Source: Dysosmobacter segnis
GTDB lineage: Bacteria > Bacillota > Clostridia > Oscillospirales > Oscillospiraceae
Direction of reading: 5' to 3'
DNA: 64,000 nucleotides
Assembly (NCBI RefSeq): GCF_014297285.1
Contig: NZ_JACOQI010000014.1
Location: 24,692 to 88,691 of the forward strand
Shown here: piece after piece, positions 35,025-44,044 of the stretch
Numbering within the stretch: the first letter of the stretch is position 1
Layout: every line of letters starts with the position of its first letter
Made by a program: the position numbers and the translations under genes
The notes under the pieces: generated by a model
Database searches by the model: none
Seen by the model: only the letters and a program-made list of their open reading frames with translations
What the model was told of the DNA's origin: nothing

Positions 35025-35849
35025 ATGCTTACCGAACAGCTGACCGCCGACGCAGCAGCGCTGCATCAGGCTATCCTGCGCCACGGCGGCGAGGTCTCCC
35101 CGTTCTTCTGCGGAAAAGAACTGGGCTGGGAGCACCGCCGCATCGCCCGGGCCATGGAGGAGCTGGTGGCCGCTGGGATCATAGACCCAGCAGCCGCCGT
35201 CCTGCCAAAGCCGCTGAAACAGCGGAAAACCTACGATTTCCCGGAAATTCAGGCCATTTTGGCGGACTTTCCGGCCTTTGCCCGGGTGGTACACGCCGTG
35301 GAACACGCCGCAGGCCGCCGCCTGCCCACGGTGGATCTCAGCGCCCTGACGGAGCTGTTCGACTTTCATGGCCTGTCTCCGGAGGCACTGGAGCTGCTGA
35401 CGGCACAGTGCTGCGACGAAGCCATCCTCCGGGGCGAGGAGCGCCCCACGGCTCGTCACATCGAAAAACTGGGCCTGGAATGGGTCCGTCTGGGCGTGCG
35501 CTCCCGGGCGGACGCCGTGGCCGCGATCCGGCGGATGGTCCGGCGGGAACAGACGGTGGCGGAGGTCCGCCGTCGGCTGCGGCTGGACCCGGACGCGCGA
35601 ATTTCGTCGGATGACGCCTACATCGCCGCGTGGCTGGACTGGGGCTTCTCCCCGGCGCTCATCGAGCTGGCCTTCGACCGCACCGTGCTGAACTGCGGCC
35701 GCCTGAACTGGAAATATTGTCACGGAATTCTGGAAAGCTGGCGGAAAAACGGCCTGTTCACCATGGCGGACGTTCTGGAAAAGGACGCGCCGCCCCAAAA
35801 GCCGGAAACCGCGCCGGAACCGGAGGACCCGTGGCGCTACATCCCCTGA
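35025..35849 (+). CDS. DnaD-like primosome protein
   Basis: 274 residues with GAAGGAGGGG upstream of the ATG. N-terminal winged-helix-like region (ALHQAILRHGGEV, IARAMEELVAAGII). The C-terminal part (DDAYIAAWLDWGFSPALIEL, then a helix and KYCHGILESWRKNGLFTMAD) matches the DnaD/DnaB2 C-terminal domain, including the YxxxILxxW motif. DnaD proteins help load the replicative helicase. Its place beside rep, iterons and par suggests a role at this origin. It is followed by a strong terminator. Confidence 0.82.
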   Translation: MLTEQLTADAAALHQAILRHGGEVSPFFCGKELGWEHRRIARAMEELVAAGIIDPAAAVLPKPLKQRKTYDFPEIQAILADFPAFARVVHAVEHAAGRRLPTVDLSALTELFDFHGLSPEALELLTAQCCDEAILRGEERPTARHIEKLGLEWVRLGVRSRADAVAAIRRMVRREQTVAEVRRRLRLDPDARISSDDAYIAAWLDWGFSPALIELAFDRTVLNCGRLNWKYCHGILESWRKNGLFTMADVLEKDAPPQKPETAPEPEDPWRYIP

Positions 35850-35871
35850 TCCCCCGCGAAAACCGTTATAT

Positions 35872-35906
35872 TCGGACAGAACTTGGTAAGTTCTGTCCGT
35901 TTTTTG
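35872..35906 (+). terminator. Terminator after the DnaD-like gene
   Basis: CGGACAGAACTT-GGTA-AGTTCTGTCCG stem followed by six T. Confidence 0.92.
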
Positions 35907-35951
35907 TCCTCCCCCGCAAACCACTATATAAAAAAGAATGCCCCGGCCTCA

Positions 35952-36032
35952 GTTACACAGACCTCCTTAATGTTACAACCGTGTAACAAATCGGTGTAAC
36001 CACTTGCATTTCAAAAAGTCGAATGTTATCTT
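35952..36032 (+). promoter_or_regulatory. Promoter and GTTAC half-site cluster of the S-layer gene
   Basis: TTGCAT (36004-36009), 17-bp spacer, TATCTT (36027-36032). Upstream lie four GTTACA-type half sites: GTTACAC 35952, the dyad GTTACA-ACCG-TGTAAC 35972-35987, and GTGTAAC 35994-36000. A regulator site is likely. The leader of about 140 bases holds the hairpin TTTGTTTTGTAAAACAAA and CTCCCGAACGGGAG just before the AAGGAGG. Confidence 0.6.
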
Positions 36033-36176
36033 AGCATTACAAAACAATGTGATCGAAACTTACCCCCGGTTCAGATATTGGGTAGGCTAGCCACGATATG
36101 TAAATCGGGGCGGTTAAGAAAACTTTGTTTTGTAAAACAAACTCCCGAACGGGAGAATCTAAAAGGAGGAAACCCC

Positions 36177-39100
36177 ATGAAGAAGTTCCTTTCTCTGGTA
36201 CTGGCTCTGGTGATGACCATGTCTCTGGTCACTGTCAGCGCTGGTGCCAAGGACTTCACCGACAGCACCAAGATTCAGTACGCTGAAGCTGTCGACGTGA
36301 TGTCCGCCGTGAAGGTCATCGACGGCTATGCCGAAGGTGACTTCCGTCCCAGCACCACTCTGACCCGTGGCGCTGCTGCCAAGATCATCTGCAACCTGAT
36401 CCTTGGCCCCACCACTGCATCCGCCCTGGTGGCTGATGCTGCTCCTTACAAGGACGTTCCTACCAACCACACCTTCGCTGGCTACATTGCCTACTGCCAG
36501 AAGACCGGCATCATCTCCGGTTATGCTGACGGCAGCTTCAAGCCTGCCAACTCCCTGACCGGCTATGCCTTCATGAAGATGCTGCTGGGCGCTCTGGGCT
36601 ACAAGGCTGAGCAGGAAGGCTACACCGGCGCTAACTGGTCCATCCAGGTTGCCAAGCGCGCTCTGAACATCGGCCTGGCTGATGATCTGGTGGGCGACTT
36701 CAACGGTGTCAAGGCTGTCACTCGTGAAGAGGCTTGCCTGTATGCCTTCAACACCCTGAAGGCTACCATGGTCGAGTATGACAAGAACTCCACCGTCACC
36801 GTCGGCAACATCACCATCAAGGAGCAGTCCGACGCTAAGGACATGGCCAACACCGGCAAGACCGATGGCAACATCGACAAGGACGGCAAGATGCAGTTCG
36901 CTGAGAAGTACTTTGAGGATCTGAAGAAGTTCGGCGCTACTGACGACTTCTCTCGTCCCGCCACTCAGTGGAAGATCAAGGCTGAGGAAGTCGGCAAGTA
37001 CACCGACACGCCCGACCTGACCTACACCAAGGCTGTCAAGGCCAGCGATATCTACAAGGATCTGGCTTTGGGCTCCACCATTGATAAGAAGGACGTCACC
37101 GTCTACATCAACGGCGAAGAGGCCGAGGATGCCGCTGTGGTTCTGAAGAAGAGCAATGACGCCAAGATCGGTAAGGATTATCTGGAGAAGAACGGCAAGA
37201 AGTACAGCACTGCCAAGAACGGCGTTCTGACCGAGGTCTTCTATGACAAGGACGATGATTCTGTTATCATCACCCAGGTCGTGACCTATGTTGGCCAGAT
37301 CAACAAGTCTGTGGCTGCTACCTCCAAGAAGGATGCCTATGTTGTGATCGACACTCTGTCCTCTACGCAGAACGTGATGGCTGTTCCCTCTGACCTGACC
37401 GGCAAGACTGTCAGCAAGTCTCTGGAGTTTGAGACCGATGACAAGTTCGAGGATGACGATTATGTCCTGTACACCTATTCTCAGACTGCTGATGAGGTGA
37501 AGTCTGTGGCCGCTGCCGAGAAGGTTGAGGGCTATGTTTCCAAGACCACCAACAGCACCAAGGATGAGGACGAGAACAAGGGCATTACCATTGCTGATAC
37601 CGCTTACAAGATGTCCGCCGCCACTACCGGTGAGCCTCTTGGCGAAGTGTCCGTGAAGAACGACTACACCGCTTACCTCGACCAGTATGGCTATGTCATC
37701 TACGTTGAGGAGATTGAGGAGATCGGCAATTACGCTCTGCTGATCAACGTGGCTGACAAGGGCACCTTTGTCGGCAAGAAGGCTGAGCTGGTCTTTACCG
37801 ACGGCACCAGCAAGGTTGTCACCACCGAAAAAGATTATTCCAAGGCCGATAACCTGAAATATGACGTCAATAAGGATGGCAAGTTCACCGAGGCCGATAA
37901 CACTGCTTGGAGCACCACTGCTGGTGTTGCTGATGGTCAGAAGGAGCCCGTCATTGTTACCTATAAGGTTGACAACGATGGCGTCTACACTCTGAAGGCT
38001 GTTGATACCGCTAAGTCCTCCTACAAGGTTGCTTCTACCGCTCTGAACCTGAAGAACGACAAGGCCAGCATCTCTGTTGACAAGTGCACCGTCAACGATG
38101 TTAAGGATACCACCTATGTCACTGCCAACAGCGCTACACAGTTCGTGGTTGCCGATGCCGGCAGCAACGAGGACTTTACCGCTTACACCGGCATCAAGAA
38201 CGCTCCCACCATTGCAGCTGGTAAGACCGACGGTTACAAGACCGACGTATTCTTCTACTGCAAAAACGGCAAGATGGTCACTGTCATGTTTGTCCTGCCT
38301 CAGTCCAAGGTTACTATCGAGGATGACAACAACAAGATGATCTTCTTCGCCAAGGAGTCCGGCTCTGATTTGGAGCACGATAAGGACAGCAACTACTTCG
38401 AGTACAATGCCATTGTCAATGGTGAAATCAAGACCGTGAAGGTTGACGAGAACGCCACTGGCCTGACCGCCAGCGGAGCTAACGGCCTGTTCAAGTCCTT
38501 TACCACTGATAAGTACGGTGTTGTGTCTGGCGTTAAGGAGTACAACGCTTACGGCGCTGGCCTGAAGGCCAATCCCAAGACCCAGCCCGGCGATGCCAAG
38601 GAGTATCTGGCTGGTGTTGGTATCGACAAGGTCTCCAAGGAGTACACAGTCATCCTGAACACCACCGGCGGCAAGCTGGAGGACGGTACCTCTGCTTCTA
38701 CCTACACGAACGAGACTATCTCCTGTGATGATGCCATGAAAGTCTACTATGTGGACAAGGACGGCAACATCACCGAGTCCAGCTACAAGTCCATCGCCAA
38801 GGATGACAACGATAACGTTTATGCTATCGTTCAGGATTACCTGGTCAAGACCCTGATCATTCAGGAAGTTGAGAGCGAGGATGATGTCTACGGCGTGAAG
38901 GTTGTCTCCACCGGCAACGCCACCGTGAAGGTGGACGGCAGCAAGTATGCTGCTGGCAAGACTGCCGAGTATGACAAGAACGATGAGGATGTTGTCATCA
39001 CCGTGACTGCCGACAAGGACTACACCATCAAGACCGTTAAGATTGATGGTGAAGAGGTTGAGCTGGACAAGAATGGCCAGTACACCATCTCCAAGATCAA

Positions 39101-39371
39101 GGGTCTGTATAAGCTCGAGGTTGAAACCGAAAAGGTTGCTGACGCTACCATGACTATCTCTGTCCAGTATGTTCTGGATGACAATGCGGGCACTGTGGTC
39201 AAGAGCGAAAAGCCCGCCAAGATGACTGCGGACAAGGGCGAAGATTACGTCACCGTTCACGGTACCGCTCCCGATGGCTACACTCTGGTCAGCGCTGCTG
39301 AGCAGTATGTTACCTTCGTGGCTAACGGCTCCGCTACCGTGAAGTTCACCGTCAAGACTACTACTCCCTGA
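36177..39371 (+). CDS. SLH-domain surface (S-layer) protein
   Basis: 1,064 residues from ATG 36177 (AAGGAGGAAACCCC before it). Signal peptide of about 24 residues (FLSLVLALVMTMSLVTVSAG). Three SLH domains lie at about 27-75, 87-137 and 145-190 (VIDGYAEGDFRPSTTLTRG, IISGYADGSFKPANSLTG, with a degenerate third), which bind pyruvylated wall polymers. The long remainder is Lys/Asp/Val/Thr-rich with beta-type repeats and no recognised catalytic domain. Codon use is unlike the neighbours (strong preference for GCT, GTT, AAG, AAC, GGC), a mark of very high expression. It is likely the main S-layer subunit or an abundant wall protein. Confidence 0.9.
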   Translation: MKKFLSLVLALVMTMSLVTVSAGAKDFTDSTKIQYAEAVDVMSAVKVIDGYAEGDFRPSTTLTRGAAAKIICNLILGPTTASALVADAAPYKDVPTNHTFAGYIAYCQKTGIISGYADGSFKPANSLTGYAFMKMLLGALGYKAEQEGYTGANWSIQVAKRALNIGLADDLVGDFNGVKAVTREEACLYAFNTLKATMVEYDKNSTVTVGNITIKEQSDAKDMANTGKTDGNIDKDGKMQFAEKYFEDLKKFGATDDFSRPATQWKIKAEEVGKYTDTPDLTYTKAVKASDIYKDLALGSTIDKKDVTVYINGEEAEDAAVVLKKSNDAKIGKDYLEKNGKKYSTAKNGVLTEVFYDKDDDSVIITQVVTYVGQINKSVAATSKKDAYVVIDTLSSTQNVMAVPSDLTGKTVSKSLEFETDDKFEDDDYVLYTYSQTADEVKSVAAAEKVEGYVSKTTNSTKDEDENKGITIADTAYKMSAATTGEPLGEVSVKNDYTAYLDQYGYVIYVEEIEEIGNYALLINVADKGTFVGKKAELVFTDGTSKVVTTEKDYSKADNLKYDVNKDGKFTEADNTAWSTTAGVADGQKEPVIVTYKVDNDGVYTLKAVDTAKSSYKVASTALNLKNDKASISVDKCTVNDVKDTTYVTANSATQFVVADAGSNEDFTAYTGIKNAPTIAAGKTDGYKTDVFFYCKNGKMVTVMFVLPQSKVTIEDDNNKMIFFAKESGSDLEHDKDSNYFEYNAIVNGEIKTVKVDENATGLTASGANGLFKSFTTDKYGVVSGVKEYNAYGAGLKANPKTQPGDAKEYLAGVGIDKVSKEYTVILNTTGGKLEDGTSASTYTNETISCDDAMKVYYVDKDGNITESSYKSIAKDDNDNVYAIVQDYLVKTLIIQEVESEDDVYGVKVVSTGNATVKVDGSKYAAGKTAEYDKNDEDVVITVTADKDYTIKTVKIDGEEVELDKNGQYTISKIKGLYKLEVETEKVADATMTISVQYVLDDNAGTVVKSEKPAKMTADKGEDYVTVHGTAPDGYTLVSAAEQYVTFVANGSATVKFTVKTTTP

Positions 39372-39415
39372 TTAGATTAGTAGCCAAAATCAAAACTCAT
39401 CTGAGTTGAGATAAC

Positions 39416-39452
39416 AAGACCCCCCGCGCCGTAAGGCGCGGGGGGTCTTGTA
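39416..39452. terminator. Bidirectional terminator between S-layer gene and the convergent gene
   Basis: Perfect 15-bp stem AAGACCCCCCGCGCC-GTAA-complement, then TTGTATTTATTT on the plus strand. Confidence 0.9.
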
Positions 39453-39453
39453 T

Positions 39454-40023
39454 TTATTTGCGCCCATAGAATTTCACAGTGGTGCCGCTGGAGATAACCG
39501 CCGTTTTTCCGCTGGAAGCAGTCAGGGATAGGCCGATCCCTGTGATGTCTTTATAAAGCGTCCCGGCGGTAATGGCGGAGCCGGAGAAGGTCGTGCCCTC
39601 AATATAGAGATTTTCGTTGAACAGCGGATGGAATACGGCCCCTACATGTGTGCTGTAGGCCGTTCGCACCAGATAATCGTCATTGGGCAAGAAATACAGA
39701 TTGTAGCTTTTCATGGAACCTTTGTATTCCAGTTGAAAAACCACATAGACCTCCGCCCACTGCGACCAGTCGATATTGATCTCCGCGCTGGCGTAATCGC
39801 TGCCCGTGGCCAGCGTCAGCGTCTGGATCAGCTGCAAACCCGCTTTTTTGCCCAGCGCCGTGTCCGCCGCCTCCCGCGCGGCTGTCTCCGCCGCCACGGC
39901 CTCGGCATTGCCTTTCAGCGCCGCGTCGATGGCGGCGTTGTCGCGATTGAAGTCCTCCATCATGATGCGGTCCGTCCCCGCCCAGCGGGAGAGCTTGTAG
40001 TTGGGTGTCTGTTGACTTGCCAT
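39454..40023 (-). CDS. Phage-tail-like small protein
   Basis: 189 residues; GGGAGGTAATTTT precedes the ATG. The N-terminus (PNYKLSRWAGTDRIMMEDFN, then RDNAAIDAAL) is the pattern of tail or fibre-associated proteins found in Clostridia prophages, followed by an Ala-rich helix and a beta-rich C-terminal domain. No other phage genes are nearby, so it is either a remnant or a co-opted protein. Function is unknown. Confidence 0.5.
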   Translation of the reverse strand: MASQQTPNYKLSRWAGTDRIMMEDFNRDNAAIDAALKGNAEAVAAETAAREAADTALGKKAGLQLIQTLTLATGSDYASAEINIDWSQWAEVYVVFQLEYKGSMKSYNLYFLPNDDYLVRTAYSTHVGAVFHPLFNENLYIEGTTFSGSAITAGTLYKDITGIGLSLTASSGKTAVISSGTTVKFYGRK

Positions 40024-40192
40024 AAAATTACCTCCCAGAATTGAATGTTATTGTTGCATAACAAAATTACGTTATACATACAACATCGATCAAAAACTGG
40101 CATTGCGAACTTTCGTCAGGAGTACTTTTTCTTCGGCAAAGGTTTTAAAAAATCGACTTGAAAAAGTGTTGCACAGGCCTCTGGCGGCCCCC

Positions 40193-40221
40193 TTGACGGC
40201 CATCCGGAGACCTGTTATCAT
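40193..40221 (+). promoter_or_regulatory. Promoter of the mtnK-mtnA operon
   Basis: TTGACG (40193-40198), 17-bp spacer, TATCAT (40216-40221), 30 bp before the first start codon. Confidence 0.8.
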
Positions 40222-40250
40222 GACCCTGAGAACAACACCGGGAGGGGCCT

Positions 40251-41036
40251 ATGATTTTTCAGAAATCCGCCTGCATTGAGACACTGTACACGGAGCTGCC
40301 CTTTTTAGAGCGGTTTCGCGCCGCCAAAGCCGACGGCTTCGATTTTGTAGAATTCTGGAGCTGGACCGACAAGGATCTCGCCGCCGTAAAGGCCGCCGCG
40401 GACGCCGCGGGCGTCGGCATTTCCGGTTTCAACGGGGACGCGGAGCTGTCCCTCATCGACCCTGCCCAGAAAACGGCCTACAAGGCCTTTCTGCGGCGTT
40501 CTCTGGACGCCGCTAGGAGAATAGGGGCAAGGTCCGTCACGGTCCACTCAAACGGTCTGGGGGAGGGAGGAAGGGTCCTTTGTCCCTATGACGACCTCAG
40601 CGACGCCGTGAAGCTCTGCACCATGTTCGACACGCTGAAAATCGCGGCGGAATGGGCGGAAAACTGCGGCGTCCAGATCAATCTGGAGCCGCTGAACGTC
40701 ACCACGGACCATCCCGGCAATTTCCTCCGTCATACCCGCACGGCCGCGGAGCTGACCCGGCTCATCGGTTCCCCAAACTTGAAGGTGCTGTACGATGTGT
40801 ACCACATGCAGCTCAACGAGGGCAGCCTGTGCGACCATATCCGCGCCTACGCCGACCAGTTCGGCCACATCCATGTGGCGGACGCGCCGGGCCGCCACGA
40901 GCCGGGCACCGGGGAAATTTATTACCCGGCGGTGTTCGCCGCCTTGGAGCAGGCGGGCTACCGGGGCCTCATTGGCTACGAGCTGTTCCCCAAAACCGAC
41001 ACGCAAACCGCCGTCCGGGCCATCATGGCGGACTGA
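40251..41036 (+). CDS. Hydroxypyruvate-isomerase-like TIM-barrel protein
   Basis: 261 residues. AP-endonuclease-2/xylose-isomerase-like barrel of the Hyi family: ADGFDFVEFWSWTDKD near the N-terminus, INLEPLNVTTDHPGNFL (catalytic Glu), VLYDVYHMQLNEG, HIHVADAPGRHEPGTGEI and IGYELFPKTD. These are the metal ligands and catalytic glutamates of the fold. It heads the five-gene operon, 27 bp before mtnK. In this setting it may isomerise a keto/aldo sugar phosphate or a two-carbon aldehyde adduct; hydroxypyruvate as substrate is not established by the sequence. Confidence 0.82.
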   Translation: MIFQKSACIETLYTELPFLERFRAAKADGFDFVEFWSWTDKDLAAVKAAADAAGVGISGFNGDAELSLIDPAQKTAYKAFLRRSLDAARRIGARSVTVHSNGLGEGGRVLCPYDDLSDAVKLCTMFDTLKIAAEWAENCGVQINLEPLNVTTDHPGNFLRHTRTAAELTRLIGSPNLKVLYDVYHMQLNEGSLCDHIRAYADQFGHIHVADAPGRHEPGTGEIYYPAVFAALEQAGYRGLIGYELFPKTDTQTAVRAIMAD

Positions 41037-41063
41037 CCGCCTATTGCAGAAGGAGAGGACCTT

Positions 41064-42308
41064 ATGTCAGATTACAGCGCCTTTTTCTTAATGAAGCCGG
41101 AGGATGTGAAGCGGTACGCCGTGGACGTGCTCCATTTTTTCCAGCCGGATGAGGAAACCGATTGCGTTGAGATCGGCGACGGCAACATCAACTATGTGTT
41201 TCAGGTGCGCTCCCGGAAGGACGGCCGCTCCGTCATCGTGAAGCAGGCGGACAAGCTGCTGCGGTCCTCCGGTCGTCCGCTGGATCTCTACCGCAACAAG
41301 ATCGAGGCGGAGACCCTGATGCTGGAGGCCCGGCTGGCCCCCCAATTCATCCCGGAGGTCTATCATTACGATGAGACCATGGCCGCCCTCTCCATGGAGG
41401 ACATTTCCACCTACAAAAATCTCCGCAAGGAGCTGGCGGCGGGCCGGGTCTACGGCCATCTCAGCGAAAATCTCTCCGATTTTCTGGCCCAGTCCCTGCT
41501 GCCCACCACGGATCTGGTGATGGACCGGCAGGAAAAGAAGAAGCAGGTCAAATTCTTCACCAATCCGGAACTGTGCGACATCACGGAGGACCTGGTGCTC
41601 ACGGAGCCGTATCTGGCCCAGCCCATGAACCCCCGGAACAAGAATATCGTCACCCCCGGCAACGAGGACTTCGTGCGGGAGCATCTCTATGAGGACGAGG
41701 CCCTCCACGGGGAAGTCGCCGCCCTGCGCAACGGCTTTATGAACAACGCCCAGGCCCTGATCCACGGCGACCTCCATTCCGGCTCTATTTTTGCCAACGA
41801 GCAGGGCATCAAGGTCATCGACCCGGAGTTCGCCTTCTACGGCCCCATGGGCTACGACATCGGCAACGTCATCGGCAACCTGTTTTTCGCGTGGGCCAAC
41901 AAGGCCTATACCGGCGGCAGCGCCGAAACGCAGACCGCTCTGGAGCAAACCATCCGGGAGACCTGTGACAAAACGGCGGAAAAGCTGGCGGCGGCATATG
42001 ACAAGCTAGTGACCTTCCCGCTGTACCGCGCCCCCGCCTTCCGCAAGGCCTATCTGGACGGCGTGATGGCGGACTCCTACGGCTACGCCGGTACGGAGAT
42101 CATCCGCCGGGTGGTGGGCGATTCCAAGGTGATGGAGGTCACCTCCGTCACGGACCCGGCCCAGCGGCTCCCCATGGAGCGCGCCCTCATTGATTTGGGC
42201 ATCTATCTCATCAAAAATCGTGCCGGCGGCCTCAACGGGGCGGCTGTGACGGAGGAATTCCGTAAGATCTTGGCAGAGGGGAGGGGAACACATGGTCAGA
42301 ATGGATGA
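41064..42308 (+). CDS. mtnK: S-methyl-5-thioribose kinase
   Basis: 414 residues, the usual MtnK length. APH-like kinase fold: VEIGDGNINYVFQV (glycine-rich loop), VIVKQADKLLRSSGRPL, catalytic loop ALIHGDLHSGSIFA, and metal site VIDPEFAFYGPMGYDIGN. It phosphorylates 5-methylthioribose (or 5-deoxyribose) at C1. AGGAGAGGACCTT precedes the ATG. The stop overlaps the start of mtnA by 17 bp. Confidence 0.93.
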   Translation: MSDYSAFFLMKPEDVKRYAVDVLHFFQPDEETDCVEIGDGNINYVFQVRSRKDGRSVIVKQADKLLRSSGRPLDLYRNKIEAETLMLEARLAPQFIPEVYHYDETMAALSMEDISTYKNLRKELAAGRVYGHLSENLSDFLAQSLLPTTDLVMDRQEKKKQVKFFTNPELCDITEDLVLTEPYLAQPMNPRNKNIVTPGNEDFVREHLYEDEALHGEVAALRNGFMNNAQALIHGDLHSGSIFANEQGIKVIDPEFAFYGPMGYDIGNVIGNLFFAWANKAYTGGSAETQTALEQTIRETCDKTAEKLAAAYDKLVTFPLYRAPAFRKAYLDGVMADSYGYAGTEIIRRVVGDSKVMEVTSVTDPAQRLPMERALIDLGIYLIKNRAGGLNGAAVTEEFRKILAEGRGTHGQNG

Positions 42309-43344
42309 AAATATGCCGTTTCTGCTGCAATATGAAAATGTTGCGTGGTACGAAAACGGCAAGGTCCGCATTTTAGACCGGCGGATCTACCCCACGGAGG
42401 TCCGGTTCGTGGAGTGCGCTACCTATCAGGAGGTGGTGCAGGCCATCGCGGACATGGTGACCCAGAGCGCCGGCCCCTACACCGCCGTTGGCATGGGCAT
42501 GGCCTTGGCTGCGTGGCAGGTTCGGGACAAGGGCGCTGCGGAGCAGGACGCCTTCTTGCAGCAGGCGGCCTATGATCTGGCCCACGCCCGCCCCACCACC
42601 GCCAACCGCTACGGCCAGATCACCTACCGCTGCGCCGAGGTAGCCAAGGAGGCACTGGCGGCAGGGAAGGACCCCGTTCAGGCCATCGTGGAGAATACGG
42701 TGGAGTCCCTGAACCGCCGGTATTCCACCATGCAGATCGTGGGCGACCATCTGGCAGAGCTGATCCCGCAGGGGGGCACGATTCTGACCCAGTGCTTCGG
42801 GGAGACCATCATCGGCACCGTGATCCGGGCCGCCCGCCGCCAGAACAAGGACTTCAAGGTGTTCTGCGCCGAGACCCGGCCCTATCTGCAAGGGGCGCGG
42901 CTCACCTCCGGCTGCTTCGCCCAGATGGACTTTGATACCACGGTCATCACCGACAACATGGTGGCCTACGCCATGGAGCGGGAGGGCATCGACCTGTTCA
43001 CCTCCGCGGCGGACACCATCGCCCGGGACGGTCACATCGCCAACAAGATCGGCACCTTCCAGATGGCGATTCTGGCCAAGTATTTTGGCATTCCGTATTA
43101 CGTCACCGGCATCCCCGATCAGGACAAGCACAGTAAGGATGACATCGTTATCGAGATGCGGGACCCCCAGCAGGTCCTCAGCTATCGGGGCATCCCCAAC
43201 ACCGTGCCGGAGGTCAAGGCCATCTATCCCTCCTTCGACGTGGTGCCGCCTCACCTCATTTCCGGCGTGGTCACGGATAAAGGTGTCTATGTGCCCTATC
43301 TGCTGGATCACTATTTTGATTCTGATGTAAAAAAGTTCTATTGA
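42292..43344 (+). CDS. mtnA: S-methyl-5-thioribose-1-phosphate isomerase-like protein
   Basis: 350 residues. Member of the eIF2B-alpha/MtnA family: GPYTAVGMGMALAA near the substrate loop, LTQCFGETIIGTVIRAA with the catalytic-type Cys, AETRPYLQGARLTS, and VITDNMVAYAME with the conserved Asp. It would convert the ribose-1-phosphate product of MtnK to the ribulose-1-phosphate. The start inside mtnK has a GAGGGGAGGGG site. Sequence detail alone does not separate methylthio- from deoxy-sugar specificity. Confidence 0.88.
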   Translation: MVRMDENMPFLLQYENVAWYENGKVRILDRRIYPTEVRFVECATYQEVVQAIADMVTQSAGPYTAVGMGMALAAWQVRDKGAAEQDAFLQQAAYDLAHARPTTANRYGQITYRCAEVAKEALAAGKDPVQAIVENTVESLNRRYSTMQIVGDHLAELIPQGGTILTQCFGETIIGTVIRAARRQNKDFKVFCAETRPYLQGARLTSGCFAQMDFDTTVITDNMVAYAMEREGIDLFTSAADTIARDGHIANKIGTFQMAILAKYFGIPYYVTGIPDQDKHSKDDIVIEMRDPQQVLSYRGIPNTVPEVKAIYPSFDVVPPHLISGVVTDKGVYVPYLLDHYFDSDVKKFY

Positions 43345-43365
43345 GACCGGAAGGAGAGACGCGCC

Positions 43366-44031
43366 ATGCTGATGCAGGAAGAGAGAGAACTGGTTGTTGA
43401 ATATGGCAAAAAGATGAGCGCCGCCCGGCTGAGCACCGGAACCAGCGGCAATATCAGTATTTACAACGCTGAAAAAGGCCTGGTGGCTTTGAGCCCCTCC
43501 GGCATGGATTATTTTTCCACCACCCCGGAGGATGTTGTGATCCTGGATCTGGACGGCAAGGTGGTGGACGGTAAGCGGAAGCCCTCCAGCGAGTGGGCTC
43601 TGCACACAACGTTCTATAAGCATAAGCCCCATGCAAGAGCCGTTGTCCACACCCACTCCGTCTACTGCACGACGCTGGCCGTACTGGGTGAGCCCATCCG
43701 GGCGGTACACTATGTGATCGGTGACGCAGGCGCGGCGGAAGTTCCCTGTGCCCCCTATCAGCTGTTTGGCACAGAGGCGCTGGCGGAAGCGGCTATGGAG
43801 GTCTGCGGCAAGAGTGATGGTGTTCTACTGGGCAACCACGGCCTCGTATGCTGCGGCAAGGATATCAAGGGTGCTTACGGCCTCGCCTGCAATCTGGAAT
43901 ACATCGCGGAGATCCAGTGCCGCGCCATGAGCATTGGCAAGCCCAATGTTTTGACGGAGGAGCAGATGGCTGAGGTCATGGTGAAATTCCAGTCCTACGG
44001 TCAGCCCGGTGCGAAAAAGACCGGATATTGA
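43366..44031 (+). CDS. Class II (fuculose-phosphate-type) aldolase, probable Ald2
   Basis: 221 residues. Zinc aldolase of the FucA/AraD family: LSTGTSGNISIY and LSPSGMDY (phosphate loop), SSEWALH (catalytic Glu), AVVHTHSVYCTTLA and LLGNHGLVCCG (zinc histidines). Next to mtnK and mtnA, this is the arrangement of the DHAP shunt, where the aldolase splits methylthioribulose-1-P or deoxyribulose-1-P to DHAP and an aldehyde. A role in fucose use is less likely since no fucose genes are present. Confidence 0.88.
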   Translation: MLMQEERELVVEYGKKMSAARLSTGTSGNISIYNAEKGLVALSPSGMDYFSTTPEDVVILDLDGKVVDGKRKPSSEWALHTTFYKHKPHARAVVHTHSVYCTTLAVLGEPIRAVHYVIGDAGAAEVPCAPYQLFGTEALAEAAMEVCGKSDGVLLGNHGLVCCGKDIKGAYGLACNLEYIAEIQCRAMSIGKPNVLTEEQMAEVMVKFQSYGQPGAKKTGY

Positions 44032-44044
44032 GGGGAGCGTTACG

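Noticed and set aside
36159..39260. Antisense open frame of 1,033 codons opposite the S-layer gene
   Set aside because: It arises from the strong codon bias of the S-layer gene, which removes stop codons on the other strand; no ribosome site, and the sense gene has signal peptide and SLH domains.
43366..44031. Fucose or arabinose catabolism as the role of the class II aldolase
   Set aside because: No fucose or arabinose isomerase or kinase genes are adjacent, while mtnK and mtnA-like genes are directly upstream on the same transcript.
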